NCBI GenBank assembly: GCA_008931825.1
Contig: QXVZ01026268.1
Location: 1-30,210 of the forward strand
Direction: 5' to 3'
Length of the DNA: 30,210 nt
DNA from: Phallusia fumigata
Taxonomy: Eukaryota > Chordata > Ascidiacea > Phlebobranchia > Ascidiidae
In this document: positions 12,101-18,300 of the stretch, piece by piece
How positions within the stretch are numbered: the first letter of the stretch is position 1
Layout of the letters: each line of letters opens with the position of its first letter
The notes under the pieces: generated by a model
Databases searched by the model: none
The model's input: the letters and a program-made list of their open reading frames with translations, nothing else
Told to the model about the DNA's origin: nothing
Translations under genes and position numbers: made by a program

Positions 12101-13875
12101 GAGCATCTCACGTTACCGCTCGATCGAGCACGCTCGGTGTATTGTGACGTCACAAACATTCCCATTTACACTGTAGTTTTTTACTTTTTCAAGGTCCCTT
12201 ATCTAGCCGATAAGTGAAACACCCATTTTTTTGAGTAACAACAGCAGCGCACCAAGACTCTGATGCCATGTTTGGCGCTAAGAAATATGCCCAACACAAG
12301 ACTACTCTGTACAACCTATTTGTTGCACATGTTTATTACCAAAACAAAGGAACATACGTTCTATCGTGATGTTAACAAACCCGTTTGCCACTCGCCCATT
12401 AGATTATTGGATACAAGCAATTACTGCAAAATGCTTATTGCAAGTAATCAATTCGTAGCGCGGTTTCGCAGTAATTGAGTAGTTTTAAACTTAGTTTGAT
12501 TGTTTTGTCTAATGCTCGGCCTAATTCATGCGACTGCTCGGCCGAGCGCCGAGCATCAAAAATTGTGATGCTCGGTACCGAGTACTCGGGTTCTGGCTCG
12601 GTTCGGCCCATCCCTACATTTTATCGGTTTTTAACCCCATTTAGCAATTCTCATAAAGATCACGTTGTTGATTTTGCTTCTACAGTTTTGCAGATAGGGC
12701 GCGCAATTCAGAATTTCGAACCTCAAGAAAATAAGTATACTAACCCAAATAGTTCCTAAAAGCGACTTGCTTTATTTATCAAACTTTTCGGCAATAACTC
12801 ATGCCATCATCACTGATACAAACGTTTGATGAATAAAGCATGTCGCTTTTAAGAACTATTTGGGTCAGTATATTTTTGATAAAAATTATGAACAGATTCG
12901 TGTTTAATGTTCCAAAGAAAAAAAGAATTTCGAATTTTAGATATATGATGTCTGCAGTATTCGAATCTAAGCTGCGTTTTATCGGGTAATTGGTTTGGGC
13001 TTGATGGAAAAATGACCTAACCATAAACAAGTTTACTTTATCTATCCGGTAGTTGTTTTCAGTAGGCTGCAAAAAGTAAAGTTTATTTGCTTTTTAATAG
13101 CCTTAACGTTTGTAACGCATGCAATATATAAAAATACGTTCAAAATGTGCCGAAATAAGTCGTATGGGATTCCAACTTCCAGATTTGAAAAGAATCACTC
13201 TAAATGAAGCTTTTACATAGTGAATACATTTCATTGCAAACGTGTATAACGCACGGTTTTAAACTTCTCGACATTATGCACTGATGATGACAACAGCGAT
13301 TGTCGAAACGACTGCAATAAATGTATTCACTGTGTACAAGTTCTCTGGCAGTTATGTTTTTAATTGATCTACCACTAAAGTCTGTGTCGTGTGTTCCAAG
13401 TTCATTCTAGAGCATTCTAGAATACCTGATTATTCTGTACTGTACATTCTAAACATTCTCTTGCTAACTTTAGTACCCACAGTAAAATGCCAAACTCACC
13501 CTCCGATGTGAGCCCCCGCCACGTAACGCCTTATAATTACGGTGTAGCTGCAGCGCGTACAATCTTGATGTGCCCTTAACTTTTTTGCGCACCATAACGT
13601 ATTTTTTACATTGCGCAACTATTTCTGGCTTGGTGATTGTTTAGTGCTATTGTGTCGCTACGATTTTTCAACTCAGTAATCAACGCAACATATTTTTGGT
13701 TCTGCAGAGTTCGTGTGTGCGCAGTGCCAATCGCCACCTTCGTCACTCGTCCAGTTCATACTCACCGCAGTCCAGCCCGAGCAGCTCTCAACCGGTCCAA
13801 ACCGGTTCCACAAAGATTGATAGCAAGAATATCCTGGGTCTGGTGGGCGAGTACGTGAAACTGGTGTTACGGTAA
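1..13875 (+). CDS. NUP188: NUP188 nucleoporin, 3' part of the gene (multi-exon)
   Basis: This is the C-terminal portion of NUP188, a large alpha-helical scaffold nucleoporin of the inner ring of the nuclear pore, where the family partners NUP93. Recognition rests on several blocks that match vertebrate NUP188 as I remember it: QTQPGLLELFLDLE (exon a), FLNALWVDKRHP (b), LDFIGVHQERIIQ (k) and an INFGTPTMEPNVPVSFGG block (n). Exons read: 1-139, 673-819, 1425-1508, 2541-2684, 3429-3596, 3992-4128, 4469-4584, 5342-5430, 6184-6340, 7072-7220, 7717-7836, 10278-10325 (cut by an N), 10545-10663, 11845-12009, 13708-13875. Splice phases agree wherever adjacent exons are both readable. The N-terminal part lies left of the window. 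A stretch between 7836 and 10278 is missing or unrecognised. No other nucleoporin fits as well. Confidence 0.9.
140..672 (+). other. NUP188 intron, nothing recognised
   Basis: This intron runs from a GT donor to an AG acceptor (671-672). A 96-codon open frame on the minus strand shows no family resemblance and no codon signal. I see no repeat or RNA gene in it. Confidence 0.6.
673..819 (+). CDS. NUP188: NUP188 exon b
   Basis: Forty-nine codons in phase 0-0. LGKCSFLHAVLTMIEPD is followed by LHTACVKFLNALWVDKRHP, aligning with the vertebrate block that reads roughly LGMWSCLHVVLELID and FLHALWQDRR. The acceptor AG is at 671-672 and the donor GT at 820. Confidence 0.88.
923..1040 (-). repeat. Hammerhead-like palindromic repeat, copy 1 (partial)
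   Basis: It shares its end (TGCCAGAGAACTTGTA, then CAGTGAATACATTT) with the copy at 13219-13350, in the opposite orientation. Read on the minus strand it carries CTGATGA (993-987), a GACAA/TTGTG near-stem and GAAAC. The second long inverted arm is missing and the last base pair of the inner stem is broken, so this copy looks decayed. Confidence 0.6.
1425..1508 (+). CDS. NUP188: NUP188 exon c
   Basis: Twenty-eight codons in phase 0-0, including QFWSSLLLPLFSENSPKEIA. It corresponds to the vertebrate block KFWENLTSPLFGTLSPPSE. The acceptor AG is at 1423-1424 and the donor GT at 1509. Confidence 0.82.
1672..2236 (+). mobile_element. Non-autonomous DNA transposon (MITE), family 1, copy 1
   Basis: About 565 bp bounded by short inverted ends: GATGGGCCAAACC on the left and GGTTCGGCCCATCCCTA on the right. 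It has no coding capacity. A second copy lies at 12059-12616 in the same orientation. The interior is rich in CGAGC/GCTCG motifs in both directions, including CTCGGTACCGAG near the right end, a likely set of subterminal sites. No clear target-site duplication is visible. The ends suggest the hAT superfamily, which is an inference. Confidence 0.7.
2245..2408 (-). repeat. Dispersed repeat, family 2, copy 1
   Basis: The reverse complement of this stretch matches 13494-13655 closely, including ACTCACCCTCCGATGTGAG, a CCCCGCCACRTAACGCC block and GGCTTGGTGATTGTTTTAG. A stub resembling TTTCGCTTGGTGA lies at about 1660, on the far side of the neighbouring MITE. That MITE may therefore have inserted into or beside this repeat. 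Confidence 0.65.
2541..2684 (+). CDS. NUP188: NUP188 exon d
   Basis: Forty-eight codons in phase 0-0. LLETCAHSLNVVALETFY and then MKEFKEKKRYQHWSK align with vertebrate ETCALIMKIICLEIYY and KKFSIEKRFAYWS. The acceptor AG is at 2539-2540 and the donor GT at 2685. Confidence 0.85.
2685..3428 (+). other. NUP188 intron, nothing recognised
   Basis: An AT-rich intron. A minus-strand open frame overlaps its first 200 bases, but it is the shadow of exon d plus intron. No repeat with defined ends was seen. Confidence 0.5.
3429..3596 (+). CDS. NUP188: NUP188 exon e
   Basis: Fifty-six codons in phase 0-0, reading VLLCVSKSLAVVDTSERERH and then FTSALQTFITASRLTDEDL. Placement is by frame, clean splice sites and weak similarity to the vertebrate SAWRMLLIIATTHADIMHLT region, so the exon is plausible rather than certain by sequence alone. 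Confidence 0.75.
3992..4128 (+). CDS. NUP188: NUP188 exon f
   Basis: It starts after CACAG (AG 3990-3991) in phase 0 and ends in phase 2 before GTTGGT. It encodes VNVLLNLCTDLLLTQVHHHV, which resembles the vertebrate VNCLRLGSMKCTLLLILLRQ stretch. The donor is weak, but the split AG|A codon continues exactly into the next exon. Confidence 0.75.
4469..4584 (+). CDS. NUP188: NUP188 exon g
   Basis: It starts after TTTGCAG and completes the split codon from the exon before. It encodes RTVAVLQKLQESGNFSKSAF and a basic end AKAAKKRDKNG, leaving in phase 1 at GTAATT. The frame is open throughout and the splice sites are good. Similarity to the family is low in this loop region. Confidence 0.72.
4599..5009 (+). 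mobile_element. hAT-like MITE, family 3, copy 1
   Basis: About 411 bp, non-coding. The left end is CAGTGGTTCCCAACCT; the right end is AGGTTGGGAACCACTA, its inverted match. The interior is shared with 9924-10276 (same orientation) and 11363-11749 (reverse). CAGTGGTTCCCAAC is a typical hAT end. No matching 8-bp duplication is visible, so the insertion is old or its flanks have changed. Lies in the intron after exon g. Confidence 0.78.
5342..5430 (+). CDS. NUP188: NUP188 exon h
   Basis: TT completes the phase-1 codon left by exon g. It then reads VADLIQVTCHNLSTILKHLD to a phase-0 end at CAG|GTAAAT. It resembles the vertebrate QLVLNVCETLQEEVIALFD segment. The exon is short but fits the phases on both sides. 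Confidence 0.72.
5431..6183 (+). other. NUP188 intron, nothing recognised
   Basis: An ordinary AT-rich intron with a GTAAATC donor and an AAACAG acceptor. I saw no repeats with defined ends and no coding signal. Confidence 0.5.
6184..6340 (+). CDS. NUP188: NUP188 exon i
   Basis: It enters in phase 0 and leaves in phase 1. IQTLELLCESDDGGISHSWR aligns with vertebrate LHLAKELCEVDEDGDSWLQ, followed by DSTIHLLMMVLVDLTDTC. The donor is G|GTGAGT. Confidence 0.85.
6433..6973 (+). mobile_element. hAT-like element, AT-rich, probably composite
   Basis: It opens with CAGTGGTTCCCAACC and closes with GGGTTGGGAACTACTG. The interior holds many TTGTAATTGTAATT-type units between about 6450 and 6810. A further end-like motif (GTGGCTCCAAACCTTTT) occurs near 6888, so two elements may be merged here. 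No target-site duplication is seen. Confidence 0.55.
7072..7220 (+). CDS. NUP188: NUP188 exon j
   Basis: The acceptor follows a ten-T tract and CAG. AA completes the phase-1 codon, giving ESASLCIAILRLFSCVSFHH and then EVALTVLHTRNSPKLCLN, with a phase-0 end at AAG|GTAAAA. Helical and leucine-rich as expected for this scaffold. Longer open frames on the other strand here are shadows. Confidence 0.78.
7221..7716 (+). other. NUP188 intron, nothing recognised
   Basis: AT-rich intron. The minus-strand open frames crossing it are not supported by similarity or context. Confidence 0.5.
7717..7836 (+). CDS. NUP188: NUP188 exon k (signature block)
   Basis: Forty codons in phase 0-0. HDFTDNTLDFIGVHQERIIQ is almost the vertebrate sequence LPEALDFVGVHQERTLQ, and this is the single strongest piece of evidence for NUP188. 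The acceptor AG is at 7715-7716 and the donor is CAG|GTAGGA. Confidence 0.92.
7992..8709 (+). mobile_element. hAT-like element interrupted by a second one
   Basis: The left end is CAGTGGTTCCCCAAC and the right end is GCTTGGGAACCACCTG, with CTCCCCTTGG and CCCTGGGGAGG inside the two ends. The flanks gagtagac and gggtagtg match at five of eight positions, so a decayed target-site duplication is possible. The interior carries the insertion at 8083-8577. Confidence 0.65.
8083..8577 (+). mobile_element. Nested hAT-type MITE with 8-bp target duplication
   Basis: It starts CAGTGGTCACAAACATGCGG and ends GAGTTTGAGACCCCTG, inverted ends differing at a few positions. It is flanked by GTTTAAAG (8075-8082) and GTTTAGAG (8578-8585), seven of eight identical. 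The GCGGCCCGCGG motif next to the left end recurs as GCGGCCCTCG near the right end. No coding capacity. Confidence 0.82.
8869..8960 (+). CDS. Possible NUP188 exon (weak)
   Basis: After TTATAG an open frame reads RITETALEKVVVWFAVARPR and then LLLVNLLVAK. It vaguely resembles the vertebrate CQACTSLLHSRKMLQHYL region, which should fall about here. The donor is unclear (GG|GTTTAA, or an earlier GT at 8950) and the phase cannot be tested because the next exon is cut. Treat as a hint only. Confidence 0.3.
9499..9666 (+). repeat. 84-bp tandem duplication
   Basis: Two adjacent 84-bp copies (9499-9582 and 9583-9666) differ by one base (CCCGG versus CCTGG). Each begins with the near-perfect palindrome ATTTGTTTGAACAAAT. 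No N separates them, so this may be a real, recent duplication. Confidence 0.85.
9924..10276 (+). mobile_element. hAT-like MITE, family 3, copy 2 (right end lost at N)
   Basis: It starts CAGTCGGTCCCAACCTGGGG and follows copy 1 (4599-5009) closely, through GGTTACAACTGGTTTGGCC and TCATCAACAATGAAATCCTT. It stops at the N where copy 1 continues for about 75 more bases. The missing end belongs to the sequence lost at the gap. Confidence 0.75.
10277..10277. other. Assembly gap (single N) inside a NUP188 exon
   Basis: Left of the N is intronic MITE sequence; right of it an exon is already running. No sequence is duplicated across it, unlike the other two Ns in the window, so real bases are missing: at least the MITE end and the exon start, possibly further exons. 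Confidence 0.8.
10278..10325 (+). CDS. NUP188: NUP188 exon m (start lost at N)
   Basis: From 10280 it reads SPGLCEVMLDYSFVA and leaves in phase 1 at G|GTTTGT. With the next exon it gives CEVMLDYSFVADEYPRLLAI, matching vertebrate FTPDVCQILLDQSLDLAEYNF. The join across the phase-1 intron supports the call. Confidence 0.82.
10346..10541 (+). promoter_or_regulatory. Cluster of CRE-like TGACGT sites in a short intron
   Basis: Six TGACGT or ACGTCA cores lie at about 10346, 10367, 10386, 10504, 10517 and 10536. Two are full TGACGTCA palindromes (10386-10393 and 10517-10524). They fill both ends of a 219-bp intron and the last abuts the splice acceptor. CREB/ATF-type binding is a guess from the motif; repeat origin is equally possible. 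Confidence 0.35.
10545..10663 (+). CDS. NUP188: NUP188 exon n
   Basis: AC completes the phase-1 codon. DEYPRLLAINFGTPTMEPNV then PVSFGGIISAANYALSAL aligns with vertebrate FALSFTTPTFDSEVAPSFG and LLATVNVALNML. It ends in phase 0 at AAG|GTAAGT, a strong donor. Confidence 0.9.
11363..11749 (-). mobile_element. hAT-like MITE, family 3, copy 3
   Basis: It lies in reverse orientation to copies 1 and 2. Ends are TGTAGTTCCCAACCTTTTCT and CCCCAGGTTGGGAACCACTG. The flanks TACTACAC (11355-11362) and TACTACAG (11750-11757) form a target-site duplication with one mismatch, supporting the hAT assignment. Lies in the NUP188 intron before 11845. Confidence 0.8.
11845..12009 (+). CDS. NUP188: NUP188 exon o
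   Basis: Fifty-five codons in phase 0-0. SYKDSLTYIADVSLILVMSQ and CLLLLKQSNVSHRNKQF align with vertebrate KSLLMFTMENCFYLLISQ and DPAVHPRDKQRM. The acceptor is TTTTTTCACAG and the donor CTT|GTAAGT. Confidence 0.85.
12059..12616 (+). mobile_element. MITE, family 1, copy 2
   Basis: It matches copy 1 (1672-2236) from GATGAGCCAAACCTGCAAG to TTCGGCCCATCCCTA. The flanks contain GTTTTTACCCCATTTA (left) and GTTTTTAACCCCATTTA (right, about ten bases further out), which could be a relic of an older duplication or chance. Inserted in the last NUP188 intron. Confidence 0.72.
12736..12872 (-). repeat. Palindromic element with hammerhead-like centre, second sequence family
   Basis: Long inverted arms (12736-12784 and 12824-12872) pair with few mismatches. 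The minus-strand centre reads GTGATGATGGCA, a loop, then TTGCCGAAAAG. This is the same layout as the elements at 923, 13219 and 24997 (TGATGA, short stem, GAAA), but with a different paired stem, GGCA/TGCC instead of GACAA/TTGTC. Confidence 0.7.
13219..13350 (+). repeat. Hammerhead-like palindromic repeat, copy 2
   Basis: The outer arms AGTGAATACATTTCATTGCA (13219-13238) and TGCAATAAATGTATTCACT (13314-13332) are inverted. Inside, TGTATAA (13243-13249) can pair with TTATGCA (13274-13280), which directly precedes CTGATGA (13281-13287). GACAA/TTGTC (13289-13293 and 13300-13304) forms a second stem followed by GAAA (13305-13308). This is a type III hammerhead layout. An extra T sits before the second stem and a normal cleavage triplet is not evident. 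Confidence 0.65.
13494..13655 (+). repeat. Dispersed repeat, family 2, copy 2
   Basis: Matches the reverse complement of 2245-2408, with GTGTAGCTGCAGCGCGT-like and CACGTAACGCCTTATAATTA blocks. It lies just upstream of the last NUP188 exon. The element type is not recognised. Confidence 0.65.
13708..13875 (+). CDS. NUP188: NUP188 last exon
   Basis: It enters in phase 0 after TCTGCAG. It encodes a serine-rich stretch (RHSSSSYSPQSSPSSSQP), then a terminal helix ILGLVGEYVKLVLR and TAA at 13873-13875. Vertebrate NUP188 also ends with a serine/proline-rich linker and a short helix reading roughly LIQLVQAFVRHMQR. Confidence 0.85.
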   Translation, partial: SSCVRSANRHLRHSSSSYSPQSSPSSSQPVQTGSTKIDSKNILGLVGEYVKLVLR

Positions 13876-13941
13876 ACGGCTTATCCTTGCTGTTTGTGGA
13901 CACTGGAACTGAAAGATGAAATCTTCTGTACTGCCCCTACT

Positions 13942-13947
13942 AATAAA
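13942..13947 (+). terminator. Polyadenylation signal of NUP188
   Basis: AATAAA lies 66 bases after the NUP188 stop codon, the usual place for a short 3' UTR in a compact genome. Confidence 0.6.
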
Positions 13948-15330
13948 ACGTTTTCGTTTCGCCCCAATGTTCGGAAGTTGCAGACAAATGCTAGTTGTAC
14001 GTTAGGGAATAGTTTGGGACAGGTTTTCTATTTCAGGCAAGATGTTACAAAGAATAGGTTGGTTATAGCAGCTCAGTTGTCGCACTCTACACTTCAGATA
14101 TTAATGTGAAAGGTCTTCGAAACGTTTTGTCTGTGTTGTGTAGTGAGAAGTAGAAAAAATGCCTGTCAAATTATTCTGAAACAATTGCTAAAGCTTTTGG
14201 CACGAATAAGTGTGTTGCACACCCATCCTAATCAAACACACAAGGTGTAACCTGTTCAACCAAAGGAAATCAAGTCATTACAGCGTTTAGACTTAATTTA
14301 AATACAAATCTGAAAATCAGACCTAAAACCAATTTAATGTAGTCGAGTTCCCATTAAGACCTAGGGATGTCTTCGCAATGTTCTATTTTTGCCGAAGTGG
14401 AAAACTGTGTTTATCGACAGCAAAATAATCCACTGCCCGTATGCTGCTTTACCCCAACGTCTGGTGTATTTTACCAAGGCGCCAGCGATTATTTGTTGAC
14501 TTTCCAATGAAAAAAGCAGTAATTGGAATTTTATTATCTGTTTGGGGATTTTATTAGTTTATCAGACGTTAGTGTTGATATATGAGGTTGCTAAGTACTG
14601 ATTAATTTGGATGGGCTTTACCCATACCTGTTTGTACATGGCAGTAGCGCAATCTAATAAAAATTATTTTAACCGGATTTTATATGTTCCTCTCAATTAA
14701 CACAGAAAAAACAAGAAAAAGGCTAAATAGTGTCTGTGTTCTTTGGAGATACCATATTCAGCATGTCAATTTCCCCACCATACAAGCGACGATATTTTCG
14801 TCAACGAAGATAGATCCTGGCACCCATTAGGATGGCGAAATATTGCGAAAGCGTCGAAAGCTTCCTGGTTCGAAACTCGACCTGAAAGGTTTTCGAGTAA
14901 AACGCGGCGGTGCTGTACCATCCTGATGATACTAAACTCGCAACCATAATGTGTACTTTGCATTAATATGACATTTTTCTATATTTAAGTGTACGACAAA
15001 CAAATAATTTTGGGCTCTGAAAAGATCAGGTGGTTTTGGGAAACACAAAAATCCAAGCACGACAAACTGCTCGTGTTTATAATTTCCCACTTAATCAATA
15101 AACGTTGATATCATCTCAAAAGGTAAGCAGCTGAGAGACAACCTTTTTCTTTAAAATCTCCTTCCGAATTTGTCAGGAAAAAATACGGTCAGTTTTTTCC
15201 TTTTATCAGCAGTGTATTGTTTTCGGCCACAGGTTTCTCTCATAAGGAACAACAAGCCAATAATGCCTGCATCCGATGTAGTCTAACTGTGTCGCCAGTT
15301 TGAAATTTATTCTTTAGTTGCGGATCCAAG
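13948..15330. other. Intergenic region, no gene recognised
   Basis: AT-rich sequence between NUP188 and the signal-peptide exon. A higher-GC patch at about 14743-14950 is open in one frame on each strand (CGACGATATTTTCGTC palindrome, TGGTTCGAAACTCG), but neither frame resembles a known protein. No clear transposon ends were found. Confidence 0.5.
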
Positions 15331-15397
15331 ATGCTGGGCATATTGTCTGCTTTTTGCTTAGTAACAGCGTTGGTTGTATCTGCATATGGAATAGAAG
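15331..15397 (+). CDS. Signal-peptide exon, probably exon 1 of the EGF-repeat gene
   Basis: ATG at 15331 opens [18 protein letters not shown], a textbook secretory signal (hydrophobic core, small residues before a likely cleavage site), then YGIE. The exon ends in phase 1 at G|GTAAGT. The next EGF-like exon on this strand (18659) also starts in phase 1, giving a clean join. CTTTAG at 15311-15316 could be an intron or spliced-leader acceptor, which is speculative. The link over 3.3 kb is an inference; the exon could belong to another small secreted protein. Confidence 0.6.
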
Positions 15398-18300
15398 GTA
15401 AGTTACAAGTAGTGTAACATTAAAACGCACTTAGGTTGCATTGTCAGTAATGACTATCGTAAAGAAAACTAGGATAATAAAAATTTATGCCTTGGATAAG
15501 TTTCTGTTCTCCGATTTTTAAAAGATGTCCTAGTGCAGAGCTTCCCAAACTAGGGGTCGCGACCCTTCATGGCGTCGCGCAACGAATTTTGTGGGTCGCG
15601 AGAACACCAATTTACCACAAAGTGTTTCAAATGTAAAATTATAATTTGTTTTTGCTTTCTAGTAGTACTCGTTTAACACATGGTATGGTTTGAACTGATT
15701 TTTTTCGTCAGACGAGAAAAATTTTTGAAATCAAAAGGTGTCGCAGACCAAAAAGTTAGGGAAGCCCTGATGTAAAACATAAAATCAACACCACAGTGTA
15801 ACCACACGAAACGAAGGATTAATTTGTTCGTTTTTTTAGTGGCCTATGGCGTATTTTTGCTATGTCCATGTTATTTTACTATTTGAAAAATATTGCCCGA
15901 TTTCCGAATTCAATTGATCAGTTGCGTCAACCAAAAATGACGGTCGAGCGTTACAAGAAGAACCGCAATACGCGGGAGTGCGTTTCACGAAGGCAGGAAA
16001 CCGTGAAACAATAACACCAGCACGCTCACATTCGCCGAAATCTGAGGTCGTTTAGGTCAAACCATTCGCTTTGATCATCTTGCTACTATCTGCTCACATC
16101 ACGTTGACGTACTCTTACTGCTCCGTGTGTCATTTTGAAACAAAAATTTCCCCCTAGCACGACATTACTTGACGGTAAAGGCCATGCATGGTTACAAAAA
16201 CAAGTAAAACTTATTGAAGACCCCCAAACTCAAATATTGAATATGCATCATCAGGCAGCAATCACTTTCCTTTATGGAAGCAACACCAACAAGCATAAAC
16301 AAAACAAATTTTTCTATGTTAAAGTCCGGACAGATTGTGTGCTATAACCAAGTAAAAAGCTGATTAACTGGCATATAGAAACAAAAAACTTAATAAACGG
16401 GTTAGCTCCACAAACAAAATCAAATGGGTGTATCCAAAATTATGTAACCACTNAACCAAGTAAAAAGCTGATTAACTGGCATATAGAAACAAAAAACTTA
16501 ATAAACGGGTTAGCTCCACAAACAAAATCAAATGGGTGTATCCAAAATTATGTAACCACTTCTTCAACTTGCAAGATAGTGTTGTGTCCGCCATTGGTGG
16601 GAAAGAAGCGGTCACTGACCGCTGTGATTGGCGAAATGAGACTTGCAGATCGTAGTCGTCTTTTGTTCTCACGTTTCTGACACCACGGAAACAGGCGAAG
16701 TCTCCAGTTCTTAAACGAACAGACAATGCTAATGAGATTCACCACCAAACTTGCATCATACATCACGTTTGTCAAAAGCATCCGTTCCGGAAAGTTTTCT
16801 CTGAACAAACTAACCACCAGCGCGACAATGTCTGAAATGACACAGAAACTGACAGCGACAAGAACCCGCAATATTATAGATTTCAACTGACTTCTCTTGT
16901 TGGTTTGTGCGCTGCTGCTTTCAGCAAGTACAGTCCGCCTTGCCGCGCCGTGTTTAATTAGCGGCGCGACAAACAGATAAACCAAGACAGTTTGCCAAGT
17001 TATCAAACAGACTGACAGTAAAATCCATGGCCACCTGAGTGGAATTGTTGTTACAACTTCGCAACGTCCACGATTTACTTTGTAGTATCGGGTTGACTGG
17101 AAAAGACTGGTTAGGGCCACGCCTGATGCAAACATTGCGACAATCACAAAAGCGCTAAGCGCTCGAGTGAATTTGGAAGTGTATTCTCGCATGCAAGGTT
17201 GCTGGTACAAAAACCTCTGTCTGTACCAAAGGTAAACGTATACGCATGTCAATGAGAGTGCGAACAGGCAGGTCTGGCCACGCAGTATCAGCGAACAGCT
17301 CAAGTCTGTCTTAGTTGCAACGAAATAGGACGAAAAATCAATGCAACATGCTCCAGGTACCGTAATCGCTGTTCCTAAGCACAGGACGTTCACCAAAACC
17401 AGCTTTTTTTGCTTCTTGTTGTCTTCATGTAACCTCCCTTGGTGTGTCACGTGGGTAAACGCCNAAAAACCTCTGTCTGTACCAAAGGTAAACGTATACG
17501 CATGTCAATGAGAGTGCGAACAGGCAGGTCTGGCCACGCAGTATCAGCGAACAGCTCAAGTCTGTCTTAGTTGCAACGAAATAGGACGAAAAATCAATGC
17601 AACATGCTCCAGGTACCGTAATCGCTGTTCCTAAGCACAGGACGTTCACCAAAACCAGCTTTTTTTGCTTCTTGTTGTCTTCATGTAACCTCCCTTGGTG
17701 TGTCACGTGGGTAAACGCCCTATACTCGTACAACATCAATGAAGCTGTGACGTAGAAGCTGAGCGCAGTCAAAACACCGAGAAATGCTGTCAAGCTAATT
17801 CGCTGCGTCTTCGAGCGTATGATGTCACTTGAATTGTTTTCTATCGACGTGTTGACATCATAAGTTGCAAAACTGTTCATGTTCATGCATAAACTGATGT
17901 ATTAAATTCCAAAACTAGTTTTCAACGATTCAGTTTACGAATTGAACAGGCCTGTATAGGTCAGTTGGCGAAGCTCCACCCCCAGACAAGTTTATACGTT
18001 TTGGGTTCGAATCTTCGCAAATACTTCCTCTTGAACCTTGATCCTCTGCTTCAACGCGAATTCCCACCTCAGCACGCCTCTTAAATATCCACTTGGTATC
18101 TATCACAAAGTTTTTGAAACTTGCAACGTGTGTAAAGTAAAACTCTATCTGGAAACACAAGCTGAGGTTAAAAAAGTCGGTCAAGTACGAAGCGAAAATG
18201 TATTGCCGTTTGACTTTTTTTTCGCCACACCGGGCACGTCTTTGTTCGAGCTGCTTCTGCATGTCACGCATCATCGACTTGCCTAGCCCATCTCCACAAC

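Noticed and set aside
4233-12993. Short similarity between about 4233-4266 and 12963-12993
   Set aside because: Only some 30 bases match loosely (CGAATCTAA, TTTTATxGGGTA) with no shared flanks, so it is not enough to define a repeat.
14743-14963. Open frames on both strands in a GC-richer intergenic patch
   Set aside because: Neither translation resembles a known protein and no splice signals tie it to a neighbour; left as unexplained.
17930-18274. Minus-strand open frame of 114 codons upstream of the 7TM gene
   Set aside because: It starts with a charged helix-like stretch, but it overlaps tRNA-like boxes, has no family resemblance and no clear continuation; more likely 5' flank of the receptor gene.
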